Assembly: GCA_963746735.1 (NCBI GenBank)
Contig: CAVVCO010000037.1
Location: 310,001-374,000, forward strand
Reading direction: 5' to 3'
Source of the DNA: CAVSWT01 sp963746735
Lineage (GTDB): Bacteria > Bacteroidota > Ignavibacteria > Ignavibacteriales > Ignavibacteriaceae
Length of the DNA stretch: 64,000 nucleotides
Made by a program: the position numbers and the translations under genes
The notes under the pieces: generated by a model
Seen by the model: only the letters and a program-made list of their open reading frames with translations
Told to the model about the DNA's origin: nothing
Databases searched by the model: none
Part shown: positions 19,554 through 28,317 of the stretch, piece by piece
How positions within the stretch are numbered: the stretch's first letter is position 1
Layout: each line of letters begins with the position of its first letter

Positions 19554-19869
19554 TAAAATAAGATTACAGCAGATGATTGAGGCAGCAAAAGAAGCTCTAT
19601 CTTTTGCTGATGGTAAAGAAAAAGTAGACCTTGAAAAGGATCGTATGTTAGTCCTTTCTGTTGTTAAAGAAATTTAGATTATTGGAGAAGCTGCTTCGAA
19701 AATATCTCAAGAATTAAAGGATAACAATTTACAGATACCTTGGAAAGATATAGTAGGAATGAGAAACCATTTAATACATGGATATTTTGAAGTTGATCTT
19801 GATCTTGTTTGGAGCACCCTAATAGTTGATTTGCCAATTTTGATTAAATTACTTGAGGAGATTCATTAA
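19540..19869 (+). pseudogene. hepT: HepT-type HEPN toxin gene with an in-frame TAG
   Basis: The frame from ATG 19540 (MQQNDKIRLQQMIEAAKEAL...) matches HepT from end to end over 109 codons. Codon 46 (19675-19677) is TAG, in the stretch VVKEI-stop-IIGEAASKIS, where family members have Glu (IEIIGEAA). A single G-to-T change (GAG to TAG) would explain it. The catalytic RX4H element (RNHLIHGYF) lies downstream of the stop, so as sequenced the RNase motif is not made unless the stop is read through. The antitoxin gene mntA is intact. It could be an inactivated toxin, a sequencing substitution, or readthrough. The HepT identity is clear; the state of the gene is uncertain. Confidence 0.75.
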
Positions 19870-19917
19870 AATTCAAACTACGATCTAAGATGACCTACTT
19901 TTATACAATTCATAAAT

Positions 19918-20742
19918 TTAAAACTGCACTAAAAATCTATTCACACTTTCAATAAACTTTTTAGGTTCTTCAAGATGAGTATTGTGTCCGGCATTTTTAA
20001 TTATTTCGTGAGTTGAGTTTGGAAGTAAAGAAGCCATTTCAATATTTATATCTGTGAATTTTGAATCTAGTTCTCCCGTAATTAATGAAGTTTCAGGTTG
20101 GAAGTTTTTCAAATCGCTGAAATAATTTGGCATCTTCCCGGTACAGAATCCTTTTAGAGAATTAGCTAATCCTATTTTATCATTGTTCAGTTTTGATTTT
20201 TTCATCTCATCAAGTCTCTGATTAGAAAATCTTTTTTGAGTTGCGAACATATCAAGGTTCATCCAGTAATCAATAAACTTTTCGATAGGATTATGCAAAA
20301 TGAAATCAGCAAGGTCATTATCACTTTTTATTCTATTCAATCTTTCATTTTCATCTTTAATTCCTGCGCTTGTGCTTTCTAAAATTAGTGCTCTTATTTT
20401 TTGAGGATATTTCAAAGCAAAAGATAATGCCGCTCTTCCGCCCATGGAATAACCAAGAAGAAAGATCTTTCCATTTGTAAACTTTTCAATTATAATTTTT
20501 AATTGTTCTACAATAGAATCAGTTAAATAAAAATTAACATCATTTGGGGAATCTGAATTTCCATGTCCAATAAGATCGACAGCGATGGGGAAAACTTTCT
20601 TTGTAAGATCTTTATAAATGAAATTCCAGTCTAATAAAGAGCCGGTAAAACCATGAAGTAAGAATAAGGGGGTTTGCGATTTATCGAATTGTGTTTCATC
20701 AAAATTTACATTGAAAGATAACTCATTGACTTTTATTATCAT
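19918..20742 (-). CDS. menH: Alpha/beta hydrolase, SHCHC synthase
   Basis: A 274-residue alpha/beta-hydrolase. The oxyanion region is LLHGFTGSLLDW, the nucleophile elbow is GYSMGGRAAL, the Asp is probably in LITGELDSKFTD, and the His is in NAGHNTHLEEPKKF. MenH eliminates pyruvate from SEPHCHC to give SHCHC. The gene starts 6 nt after the menD stop, so the pair is co-transcribed and probably coupled. The family is broad, but the menF-menD-menH order makes the assignment strong. Its 3' end faces the hepT remnant, 48 nt away. Confidence 0.88.
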   Translation of the reverse strand: MIIKVNELSFNVNFDETQFDKSQTPLFLLHGFTGSLLDWNFIYKDLTKKVFPIAVDLIGHGNSDSPNDVNFYLTDSIVEQLKIIIEKFTNGKIFLLGYSMGGRAALSFALKYPQKIRALILESTSAGIKDENERLNRIKSDNDLADFILHNPIEKFIDYWMNLDMFATQKRFSNQRLDEMKKSKLNNDKIGLANSLKGFCTGKMPNYFSDLKNFQPETSLITGELDSKFTDINIEMASLLPNSTHEIIKNAGHNTHLEEPKKFIESVNRFLVQF

Positions 20743-20748
20743 TTCTTT

Positions 20749-21693
20749 CTAAGGTAAATTTTTATCAACTTCCGTCCAAAATTTTCTTCTTAGCTGCAAG
20801 GATTTTTGGGCACTGGTCTTTATTTCAAGAACTGTAAAATTCTTTTCTTGAATTGATTTATGAATTCTATTTTTGAAATCATTCCAGCTATTAATCAAAT
20901 AATATTTACCGCTATAAGCTTCAACTAAAGGTTTGAAGTTCAAATTATGCTGGGCAATAAAGTAATCTTTAAATACTTTTCCGTAGTCTGATATCGGAAG
21001 GACTTCAAAAATTCCGCCTCCGTTGTTGTTTATTAAAATTACTGTGAGCGGCAGCGTATATTTTTTGGCAGCAAGCATTCCATTTAAATCATGATAAAAA
21101 GCCAGGTCGCCAGTTATAAGTATTGTCGGGAAATTATTGTTTGCAGTTATTCCAAGAGCTGTTGAAGTAATTCCGTCAATTCCGCTTGCACCACGATTAT
21201 TGAATATAGTAAAAATTTTGTCAGTCTTAGTTGCGAAGTAATCAAAGTCCCTAATTGGCATACTATTGGAAATCATAATTTGAGAACGTTCCGGCAAAGC
21301 ATTAAGCAATTCAATTATTGTTCTTGGCTCGTTTGCGAAATTTGATTTCTCGATAATTTCTTTTTTTGTTTTTGAAGCAATTTTATCTGCTTCAATAAAA
21401 ATTTCCAGCCAATTATTTCTTTGCTTTAAAATGCTGCTGCTTCCTAATTTCTCTAACATTGTCTCGCAAAAAATGTAAGGCTTGCAAGCCAAAGCAGCAG
21501 TCGCTCTATTGGAAGGATCAAACCAATCGCCATATTCGTTAATCATAAATCTTACAGTATTAGTATTCTCAAAAAAAGTTTCAAGAGCTTTTGATGTTAC
21601 TGTCCGGCCAAACTGCAAAATGATTTCCGGTTTATATTTTTTTGTAAACTTATTAGAGCGAAGAATTGCGTCATAATTTGAAATAATATTATG
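20749..21693 (-). CDS. menD: SEPHCHC synthase, C-terminal part (second frame of frameshifted menD)
   Basis: This carries the central and C-terminal ThDP-binding domain of MenD. The cofactor motif is GDLAFYHDLNGMLAAKKYT with INNNGGGIFEVLPI, and the central-domain segment is PEIILQFGRTVTSKALETFF. It continues directly from the N-terminal part in another frame: after STK, the sequence HNIISNYDAILRSNKF reads on if one base at 21694 is removed. An apparent start at 21618 is internal. Repaired, the protein has about 590 residues, within the MenD range. It condenses 2-oxoglutarate with isochorismate. Confidence 0.88.
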   Translation of the reverse strand, partial: HNIISNYDAILRSNKFTKKYKPEIILQFGRTVTSKALETFFENTNTVRFMINEYGDWFDPSNRATAALACKPYIFCETMLEKLGSSSILKQRNNWLEIFIEADKIASKTKKEIIEKSNFANEPRTIIELLNALPERSQIMISNSMPIRDFDYFATKTDKIFTIFNNRGASGIDGITSTALGITANNNFPTILITGDLAFYHDLNGMLAAKKYTLPLTVILINNNGGGIFEVLPISDYGKVFKDYFIAQHNLNFKPLVEAYSGKYYLINSWNDFKNRIHKSIQEKNFTVLEIKTSAQKSLQLRRKFWTEVDKNLP

Positions 21694-22522
21694 TCTTAGT
21701 TGAATTGCCGAATCTTAATTGAGAAGCCCCATCAGCAAAAATCGGGTAACCTAATTTTTCAGAAAGTAATTTACAATTCTCATGAAATCTTGAGTTGTAA
21801 TTTTCCGGTCCGGCAATTATAATTCCTTTTTTCTTTTTCATTAAATGGTTTTTAACTTCCGAAAACCATTTTTCAGCAGTAATATTTTTTTCTTCTTCCT
21901 TAAATATATTCTTATGGTCAATTGAATTTGATTTTGCCAGTTCAATTAGCTTGTTATCAACTTCATCCGTGTATGATTCCGGTTCAAAAGGTTTTCTAAA
22001 CGGAAAATTTATATGTACCGGTCCCCTTGACCTAATCGTGCTTTCATAAACTGCACGTTTTGCCAATGTTTTAATATGCTTAATTCTTTTAGCTATAGGT
22101 TCCGGAAGCCCGGCATCAAAAAACCAGCGGATATGATTTTTATATATATTATATTGATTAATAGTTTGATTTGCTCCCACGTCTAACAGTTCGGGGGGCC
22201 TATCCGCAGTACATACAATTAATGGAACTCTTTGCTGGTACGCTTCAATTATTGCAGGATAAAATTCGGCGGTAGCTGTTCCGGAAGTGCACACTAATGC
22301 AACCGGGGTATCTGAAGCCTTAGCGAGGCCAAGAGCAAAAAATCCGCCGCTTCTTTCATCGATATGAAGAAAAGATTTTATTTTTTTGTTATTTGCAAAA
22401 GCAAGGGTTAGCGGAGTATTTCGTGAGCCAGGAGATATACAAACATATTTAACACCCGATGAAACAAGTTCACTAACAAATGTATCAGTCCAAAAAATAT
22501 TTCGATTAATTTTTATTTTCAT
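21689..22522 (-). CDS. menD: SEPHCHC synthase, N-terminal part (first frame of frameshifted menD)
   Basis: The first 270-odd residues of MenD. SPGSRNTPLTLAF and DERSGGFFALGLAKAS hold the catalytic Glu that activates ThDP. TSGTATAEFYPAIIEA and ADRPPELLDVGANQTI form the isochorismate pocket. As read it stops at 21689 after GNSTKT, in the middle of the protein, and the C-terminal half is open in the next frame. One extra base at 21694 explains this. The start overlaps the end of menF by 17 nt, as expected for coupled operon genes. Confidence 0.9.
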   Translation of the reverse strand: MKIKINRNIFWTDTFVSELVSSGVKYVCISPGSRNTPLTLAFANNKKIKSFLHIDERSGGFFALGLAKASDTPVALVCTSGTATAEFYPAIIEAYQQRVPLIVCTADRPPELLDVGANQTINQYNIYKNHIRWFFDAGLPEPIAKRIKHIKTLAKRAVYESTIRSRGPVHINFPFRKPFEPESYTDEVDNKLIELAKSNSIDHKNIFKEEEKNITAEKWFSEVKNHLMKKKKGIIIAGPENYNSRFHENCKLLSEKLGYPIFADGASQLRFGNSTKT

Positions 22523-23930
22523 TCTTCAGCAGATTCTGTATAGTTTTTAATTTTAATTCGGTTTCAGAGTACTCAAGATCCGGATTTGAATCTTGAACGA
22601 TTCCACAGCCGGCATAAGCTGTAATTTTCTTTTTATTTAATATTGCAGAGCGAATTGCTACGGCAAATTCACCTTCGTTTTCAAAATTTAACCAGCCGAT
22701 TAAACCGCCGTATAAGCCTCTGTTATGATTCTCAAGTTTTTTAATTAAATGAAGAGATTCATTTACCGGAATGCCGCACACTGCCGGTGTAGGGGAGATA
22801 TCTCTCACGACTGATAATATTGAAGTTCCATTATTCAAATTTAAAGAGAATTTCGTTAAAAGATGCTGTATGTTTGCCAACTTTCGAATTGATGGTTGAG
22901 CAATTTTAACTTCATTAAGAGAATAGTTTGAAATTATTTTTTTGATATGATCAACAACAAAATTATGTTCTCTTAAATCTTTGTCACTTTTCTTCAAATT
23001 GTTTTCAAATAATTTATCTTCCATATCATCTTTGCCTCTTGGAGCAGAACCAGCTAACGCATCAATTTCAATTTTACCGTCAACAAAGTTAGCTAATCTT
23101 TCAGGAGTAGCACCAAAGAAAAAAGATTTATTATGATTGATGTTAAATATATAACAATGTGGATAGTGAATTTTTAATTGCGAAATTAAATTTTCAATGT
23201 CAGGCTCTTCTGAAAGTAGGTATTCAACTTTTCTGCTTAAAACAATCTTCTCAATTTTGTCTTCATGAATTTCATCAAGTGCTTTTCCTATTAGCTGCTT
23301 CCACTTCTTTTTATCTTTTGGTGTTGAACCGCTTTCACTTATAATAGAAAATTTTTTTGTTTCATTCTTTACTGATTTAATTACTTGCAAAATATATCGC
23401 AGTTTTGCTTCAAACTTCTCTGCCGCTTTGTGAGAACTTGAGCTGGCGGAAAAAATAAAATTATAAATTAAATAATTATTTGTTCCAATCTTAAGAAATA
23501 GAATTTCGGGAACAAACCAATCTGAATCCTCAAACTCTTTCCAATCTTCATCTGAATGTTCAACCATAAATTTCATTGAACCGATGAACAAAGGAATTCT
23601 TTTGCTGCTGATTTCGTCCCAATTATTTATAAAATTTTCTTTCCATTCATTTATTTTTTTTTCTGTAGCAGCAAACCTTCCTTCGCCTTTTTCTGAAATA
23701 GAAATAATTTCATCAATACCTGCAAATGAAAAATTTTCAGCAGGTATTTCAAAATAGAAAGCTTTATTAAATTTTGCTGCCAGTGAATGTGGTTCAAACT
23801 CTAAAATATTTTTTTCCAAAGGAAAGCAGTAACTTATTAAAAAGTTATTGGGATTATTTTTAAGAGTTGTTTTTTTTTCTGTAAGATATTTAGAAAAAGA
23901 ACTAACTAATGTTTCTATCAAATCAGGCAT
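22506..23930 (-). CDS. menF: Isochorismate synthase
   Basis: A 474-residue chorismate-utilising enzyme that isomerises chorismate to isochorismate, the first committed menaquinone step. The catalytic domain (about 210-465) contains EKIVLSRKVEYLL, FFGATPERLANFVDG, LAGSAPRGKDD, LREHNFVVDHIKKII, ISPTPAVCGIPV and GLYGGLIGWLNFENEG, with the Mg2+-binding Glu residues. The N-terminal ~200 residues are the variable family domain. It is the first gene of the minus-strand men cluster, and menD starts inside its last codons. EntC/PchA-type function is unlikely given the context. Confidence 0.94.
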   Translation of the reverse strand: MPDLIETLVSSFSKYLTEKKTTLKNNPNNFLISYCFPLEKNILEFEPHSLAAKFNKAFYFEIPAENFSFAGIDEIISISEKGEGRFAATEKKINEWKENFINNWDEISSKRIPLFIGSMKFMVEHSDEDWKEFEDSDWFVPEILFLKIGTNNYLIYNFIFSASSSSHKAAEKFEAKLRYILQVIKSVKNETKKFSIISESGSTPKDKKKWKQLIGKALDEIHEDKIEKIVLSRKVEYLLSEEPDIENLISQLKIHYPHCYIFNINHNKSFFFGATPERLANFVDGKIEIDALAGSAPRGKDDMEDKLFENNLKKSDKDLREHNFVVDHIKKIISNYSLNEVKIAQPSIRKLANIQHLLTKFSLNLNNGTSILSVVRDISPTPAVCGIPVNESLHLIKKLENHNRGLYGGLIGWLNFENEGEFAVAIRSAILNKKKITAYAGCGIVQDSNPDLEYSETELKLKTIQNLLKNENKN

Positions 23931-24003
23931 TATGTTTATATTTTTATTGACTTAAATATAATTTATAATGAAAAAGTTTTCAATTTATATGGGATTAAGA
24001 TTA

Positions 24004-24960
24004 TTAAAATAATATATCTTCTTCAATGGTATCTAAAAGTTTCAAATAACTATCATATCGTTCTAAGGAAATATTTCCATTCTCAACCGCTCTTATAACA
24101 GCACAGTCCGGCTCATGATTATGCGTACATGTATTGAACTTACAATCATTTATATAGTCTGTAAATTCAATAAAATAGTGACTTAAATCCTCCTGTTTAA
24201 TTCCATAAGGATCGATTTCTCTTATTCCAGGAGTATCAATAATATATGTATCATGATCTATTTTTGTCATTAAGCTTGTTACAGTAGTATGAATTCCTTT
24301 ATTGGTTGCCAAACTTACAGCACCTACTGCTAAATCTAAATCAGGAAAAATTAAATTTATTAAAGAAGATTTACCAACACCCGATTGTCCCCATAATAAA
24401 TTCTTTTTTCCCATCACAAGATTCCGGACTTCATCAATTCCTTCCTTTGTAATTTTACTTGTACTGATAACTGTGTATCCAATTTCAGAATATAATGAAT
24501 TCCAGAAGTCGATTTCAGAATTTGTATCCAAATCTTTTTTATTTAAAATAATTATGATTTTAATGTGAGAGTTTTCACCGGTCACTAAAAGCCTGTCAAG
24601 TGCTCGATTATTAAATTCAGGTTTTTTAATACTGGTTATAATAAAAAAATTATCCACATTAGCCGCAATAACCTGTTCCAATCTTTCGCCGCGTTTACCG
24701 CTTCCTTTAATTTTTGGTGCTTTGCGTGCAATGTGGTTTTTCCTTTTTCCGATTGTATGAATTACACCACTTCCATCTTCATTTAAGTCATATTCAATTT
24801 CATCACCTACTGCAGCCATGTCAATAAGATAAAGTTTATCTTTTTTTAGGTTAAACTCTTTTTTAAACCTGCCTTTTAAGCTGCATCTTATTTCGTCAAA
24901 TTCATTTATAGGCAGGACATAATAGTCTTTACTTTCTATGCGCGAAACAATTCCTAGTAT
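24004..24960 (-). CDS. rsgA: Small ribosomal subunit biogenesis GTPase RsgA, with an apparent ATA start
   Basis: A circularly permuted GTPase that checks late 30S maturation. Domains in order: N-terminal OB fold, the GTPase with NKKD (G4) before GQSGVGKSSLINLI (G1), DTPG (G3), and a zinc finger CKFNTCTHNHEPDC. The first ATG in frame (24819) would remove most of the OB fold. Upstream, the frame encodes LGIVSRIESKDYYVLPINEF, a normal RsgA N-terminus. The only suitable codon there is ATA at 24960, 6 nt after an aggag ribosome site. The gene therefore seems to use a rare ATA start, or an ATG is miscalled. Length from 24960 is 318 residues, normal for the family. Confidence 0.88.
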   Translation of the reverse strand: MLGIVSRIESKDYYVLPINEFDEIRCSLKGRFKKEFNLKKDKLYLIDMAAVGDEIEYDLNEDGSGVIHTIGKRKNHIARKAPKIKGSGKRGERLEQVIAANVDNFFIITSIKKPEFNNRALDRLLVTGENSHIKIIIILNKKDLDTNSEIDFWNSLYSEIGYTVISTSKITKEGIDEVRNLVMGKKNLLWGQSGVGKSSLINLIFPDLDLAVGAVSLATNKGIHTTVTSLMTKIDHDTYIIDTPGIREIDPYGIKQEDLSHYFIEFTDYINDCKFNTCTHNHEPDCAVIRAVENGNISLERYDSYLKLLDTIEEDILF

Positions 24961-24999
24961 GATTTTCTCCTATACTAATTAATTCATTTTAATTTATTT

Positions 25000-25031
25000 A
25001 AAAATAAAAAACGCCATAAAAAATATGGCGC
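25000..25031 (-). terminator. Intrinsic terminator after the FadL-like gene
   Basis: cgccata (25012-25018) and tatggcg (25024-25030) form a perfect 7-bp stem with an A5 loop. On the minus strand the stem is followed by a long T-rich tail. It sits 28 nt past the stop of the gene ending at 25058 and about 50 nt before rsgA. The + strand side also has four T, so it may act in both directions. Confidence 0.8.
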
Positions 25032-25057
25032 TTTTAATTACTAAACAAATCAAATAT

Positions 25058-26494
25058 TTAAAAACGGTAAGTAACTGTTAACATGAAATGATTATCCGAA
25101 ATAGTCTGAAATGTTCGGGAAACATTAGTATCGTAATTGTCTCCAAAATCTTTCCACCATCCATGAGCAAATGCTGCATCTATTCCGATCGTTTCCTGTA
25201 AAAGAAATCCAAGTCCGGCAGTAAAATATTTTTTATTGTATTCCGATGGATCATTTTTATATGCGGACGGCATTGACATAAAACCGGTTCTAACTCTCAG
25301 GCCAACTACAGGGATTGTATATTCTAAACCCAAGTTATAATTCAAAACTGCGCCAAGCTGATCTTTAATGGTTTTGTTCTGTTGTTCAATATATTGGGAA
25401 GATATTCCATCACCATTGCTGAATTTAGCTTGTGAATAATCAATTAACGTTCCATCGGCACTAAAAATTAATCCCATAAAATTAGCAGAAAATCCTCCAC
25501 CTAATTCGAATGGGGTAACTATATCATATTGTACCTGGTCACTGTAATCAGCACTGTTCAATGTATAAGTAACTCCCGATCCAAACTGGCTGCTTCCATT
25601 AACATCAAACTTTTCTTTGATTGTATATGATTTGGGGAATTGAATTGTAAAGCCAACACGTCCGTAATTTTCAAATTGATATAACATTCCTACCTTTGCA
25701 TCCCAGCCTGAAATATCCCAGTTTAATATTCTGTTGAAATAGAATGTTTGAAAATCTCGTGTGTTAGGAGTGGCAGGATCTGTTAAACCCTGATAAATAT
25801 TATGTGTGTCATCTTCGTAATAATCATTTACAGATTTAAAGCTGCCGGTATGAATATTTAAGTTACCGCCTAAAAATAAATTTCTTGCTGCTTCAACTGC
25901 ACCGGAAAAAGTCCAATTGTCAAGTGAACCTTCATTAGTAATATTACCGCTTTGATTTAACATTCCATTAATTGAAGTAGAATAGGCCGAATCAGTTAAA
26001 TATAAATCATATGGAATATTTCCTCCATTCAAGCTTTGTATCATTGAAGTGTTTCCACTATTAAATCCATCAAAGCTTAATCCGCCGTTAAAGTCTTTGG
26101 TTTTATTATATGATAGCCCAAATACTAAGCTTCCCTGCATAGTGGGGAAAGGAAAGGCAAAACTTATTCTGTTCAGATTTGTGCTGCTGTTATCAAAACT
26201 CGATGAACTATTCATAAAGTTAACATCATTTTTAAAGCTTGAATATTCTAAACCACCGGATAGTTCTAATCTTTTTAGTAAACCAAAACCGGCCGGGTTA
26301 AAATATGCCGCAGAAGCATCATCGCTTAATCCTATATATGCATTTCCCATTCCTAAAGCTCGTGCGTTTGAGCCAAGTCCGTTATATCCCAATCTTAAAA
26401 CATCATTTAAGTTTTGAGAAAATGTATTCGTAAAAATTAAACAGCTAAATACTAAAGTAAGCTTTGCAATATTTGAATAAAAGCTTTTCATCAT
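25058..26494 (-). CDS. OmpP1/FadL/TodX-family outer-membrane transport protein
   Basis: A 478-residue protein with an N-terminal signal peptide (hydrophobic to about residue 27, ending TNTFSQ). The family signature SNARALGMGNAYIGLSDDAS with AAYFNPAGFG follows. The remainder alternates polar and hydrophobic residues as in a beta-barrel and ends in YRF, an outer-membrane C-terminal signature. FadL-type barrels take up hydrophobic compounds. Related PorV/PorQ-like proteins in Bacteroidota serve type IX secretion, so that alternative cannot be excluded. It overlaps the upstream lipoprotein gene by ATGA, and a terminator follows. Confidence 0.8.
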   Translation of the reverse strand: MMKSFYSNIAKLTLVFSCLIFTNTFSQNLNDVLRLGYNGLGSNARALGMGNAYIGLSDDASAAYFNPAGFGLLKRLELSGGLEYSSFKNDVNFMNSSSSFDNSSTNLNRISFAFPFPTMQGSLVFGLSYNKTKDFNGGLSFDGFNSGNTSMIQSLNGGNIPYDLYLTDSAYSTSINGMLNQSGNITNEGSLDNWTFSGAVEAARNLFLGGNLNIHTGSFKSVNDYYEDDTHNIYQGLTDPATPNTRDFQTFYFNRILNWDISGWDAKVGMLYQFENYGRVGFTIQFPKSYTIKEKFDVNGSSQFGSGVTYTLNSADYSDQVQYDIVTPFELGGGFSANFMGLIFSADGTLIDYSQAKFSNGDGISSQYIEQQNKTIKDQLGAVLNYNLGLEYTIPVVGLRVRTGFMSMPSAYKNDPSEYNKKYFTAGLGFLLQETIGIDAAFAHGWWKDFGDNYDTNVSRTFQTISDNHFMLTVTYRF

Positions 26495-26985
26495 TTCCTC
26501 CCGCCGGAATTTCTGCCACCATTATTGTTGCGAACATTATTACTATCTGAACTACTACTACTGCTGTTCCTTCCTGAACTTGCAGAACTGCCTGATTTAG
26601 AAGAACTTTTTTCTACACTGCTATTCCCGCCGCTAGTACTGCCGCCTGAGTTTACAGCAGGAGGCGGGGTATTAATTATTTCGCCTCTATCTCTTGGCGT
26701 ATCGCCTCTGCCGCCGTTATTATTTCTGACTGCTCCAGCAGCAGCATCTCTATTAGCTGGCTGTGCATTTGCAGCAGGCGGTGTAATATTTAACCACCAT
26801 GGATAATTATAATAGTAACCGTAGTTTCCATAATACGGGCTGTTATAATATCCGTCATTATAACCTTGTTCATAATCTGATTGAGTAGGAAAATTATCTT
26901 GAGGGCTCCATACTACTGTGTAACAACCTGATAAAAATAATCCAACTGCCGCTAATATTATTATATTTAAAATTATTCGTTTCAT
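26491..26985 (-). CDS. Low-complexity lipoprotein (CYT lipobox; Tyr-, Asn- and Ser-rich)
   Basis: A 164-residue protein with a type II signal (LFLSGCYTVVW, Cys at about 21). After lipidation the order is: a Tyr/Asn/Gly-rich stretch (EQGYNDGYYNSPYYGNYGYY), a short Pro/Ala segment with WWLNITPP, then a Gly/Asn/Ser-rich tail with several NNNGGR repeats. No enzymatic motif is visible. It shares the CYT start and overall composition with the next upstream gene, and both appear to be expressed with the FadL-like porin. The gene's last bases overlap the porin start. Function is not known; an envelope or surface filler role is only a guess. Confidence 0.7.
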   Translation of the reverse strand: MKRIILNIIILAAVGLFLSGCYTVVWSPQDNFPTQSDYEQGYNDGYYNSPYYGNYGYYYNYPWWLNITPPAANAQPANRDAAAGAVRNNNGGRGDTPRDRGEIINTPPPAVNSGGSTSGGNSSVEKSSSKSGSSASSGRNSSSSSSDSNNVRNNNGGRNSGGRK

Positions 26986-26991
26986 TGTTTA

Positions 26992-28134
26992 TTATCTCCT
27001 ATGACTGCTACCGCCGCCAGATGATCTTCCGCCGCCGCTTGAGCCTGATGAATGTCCGCCACCTCCATTAGAACTGCCTCTTGAAGGTGCTGATGATCTC
27101 GCCGGTGGACTATAAGACCTTTGAGGAGGAGAATATGATCTTGGGGCGTTGTTTGAACTTGGTTTATGGTACGAACTGCTGCTGCCAGAATTACTATTAT
27201 GTGATCTTGTTTCTTTTCTTACGTTTGTACTTCTACTGCTTGTTCCATTACTCTGCCCTGAAGTTCTTCCCGAACTTCTATATTCACGCCTTCCAGTAGA
27301 ACTTCTACTGCTTTCAACTTTACGGTTTCTAGTTGAACTTCTAACAGTATTTTCACTCCTGGTTGCACTATTTTGTTTTTCTATGCTTCTATTGGTTCTT
27401 ACATTTCTTTCGCTTGAAATATTTGAATTTCGATTTCTGCTGGACTCAGAGTTTCTTAAAGATGAATTTCTGCTTGCTCTTTCCAAAGATCTTGAAACTG
27501 CTGCTCTTTCATTTATACTAGTGGATGTACCTCCACGAACTAAAGTTCCTCTTCCACCTGAAGATCCGCCTCTAAGCCCATCATTATTTCTTATTCTATA
27601 CCCATCATTATTTCTATATTTATACCTAGTATTTGAATCATAGCTCCAATATCCGCCGTATCCGTAATTATTATAAGGGTAATATCCGTAGTAATTGCCA
27701 TAATACCATGATGAATAAGCGTATGGATAATAAAGATAAGGAGTTGCACACCAGTTCCAATAAGAATATGGGTCATTCCAAACTGTTGGATACCAGAATG
27801 GATCATAGTAATTTCCGAAACCTACTCCCATACTGAATGAAGGATAATAGTAAGAATAGTATCTTCTATGAGACGGAAAGCCATCAAAATAATAATTATT
27901 ATTGATGGCTCCATCTTCATCAGAATCGTAATAAGTGCTGTCATTATCAGAATAGTAATTGGTATCACTTACCGCTTCATCACCATCTTCAGCTCTATAT
28001 GCCGAGTTATTTTTTTGCTCGGTATAATTTCTATCTTTGTCTCTGTCACGCGTCGCCATTTGAGTATAGCAGCCGCCTAAGAAAGAAGCGATAAAAATTG
28101 TTAATGCAATATTTAAATAATTTATTTTTTTCAT
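26992..28134 (-). CDS. Low-complexity lipoprotein (Tyr-rich core, Ser/Arg/Gly-rich tail)
   Basis: A 380-residue predicted lipoprotein (FLGGCYTQMATRD, Cys at about 22). An acidic Asp/Tyr segment (residues ~45-85) is followed by an aromatic stretch rich in Tyr, Trp and Pro (YDPFWYPTVWNDPYSYWNW). After that comes a long Ser/Arg/Asn-rich region of near-repeats (SSRNRNSNISSERNVR, RSTGRREYRSSGRTSG) and an SSGGG tail. No catalytic motifs were found. The positively charged tail could bind polyanions such as DNA or polysaccharide, which is inference. It lies 6 nt upstream of the related lipoprotein gene, forming an operon with the porin. Confidence 0.7.
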   Translation of the reverse strand: MKKINYLNIALTIFIASFLGGCYTQMATRDRDKDRNYTEQKNNSAYRAEDGDEAVSDTNYYSDNDSTYYDSDEDGAINNNYYFDGFPSHRRYYSYYYPSFSMGVGFGNYYDPFWYPTVWNDPYSYWNWCATPYLYYPYAYSSWYYGNYYGYYPYNNYGYGGYWSYDSNTRYKYRNNDGYRIRNNDGLRGGSSGGRGTLVRGGTSTSINERAAVSRSLERASRNSSLRNSESSRNRNSNISSERNVRTNRSIEKQNSATRSENTVRSSTRNRKVESSRSSTGRREYRSSGRTSGQSNGTSSRSTNVRKETRSHNSNSGSSSSYHKPSSNNAPRSYSPPQRSYSPPARSSAPSRGSSNGGGGHSSGSSGGGRSSGGGSSHRR

Positions 28135-28317
28135 TGTGTACCTCTTACTATTTACTAAGCAAATATGTGCAAAAATTAAGCCGGATAAAAGGTCTTAATA
28201 AGGTATCAAATACCCTTGTTGATGCAGATAACTTAATATTGATGTATAGGTTTGTAAACATTCCCGTATAAAATAAAATACATCTATTGATTTGTGATAT
28301 AAACCACTAAGAATAGC

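Noticed and set aside
26525..27643. Long + strand open frames opposite the two lipoproteins (Leu/Pro-rich)
   Set aside because: These are antisense images of the Ser/Gly-rich repeats; they have no ribosome site and no recognisable domain.
28202..28214. Inverted repeat ggtat-caa-atacc in the spacer between the lipoprotein operon and the barrel gene
   Set aside because: Only 5-bp arms in an AT-rich region; no second copy or matching regulator gene was seen, so an operator call is not supported.
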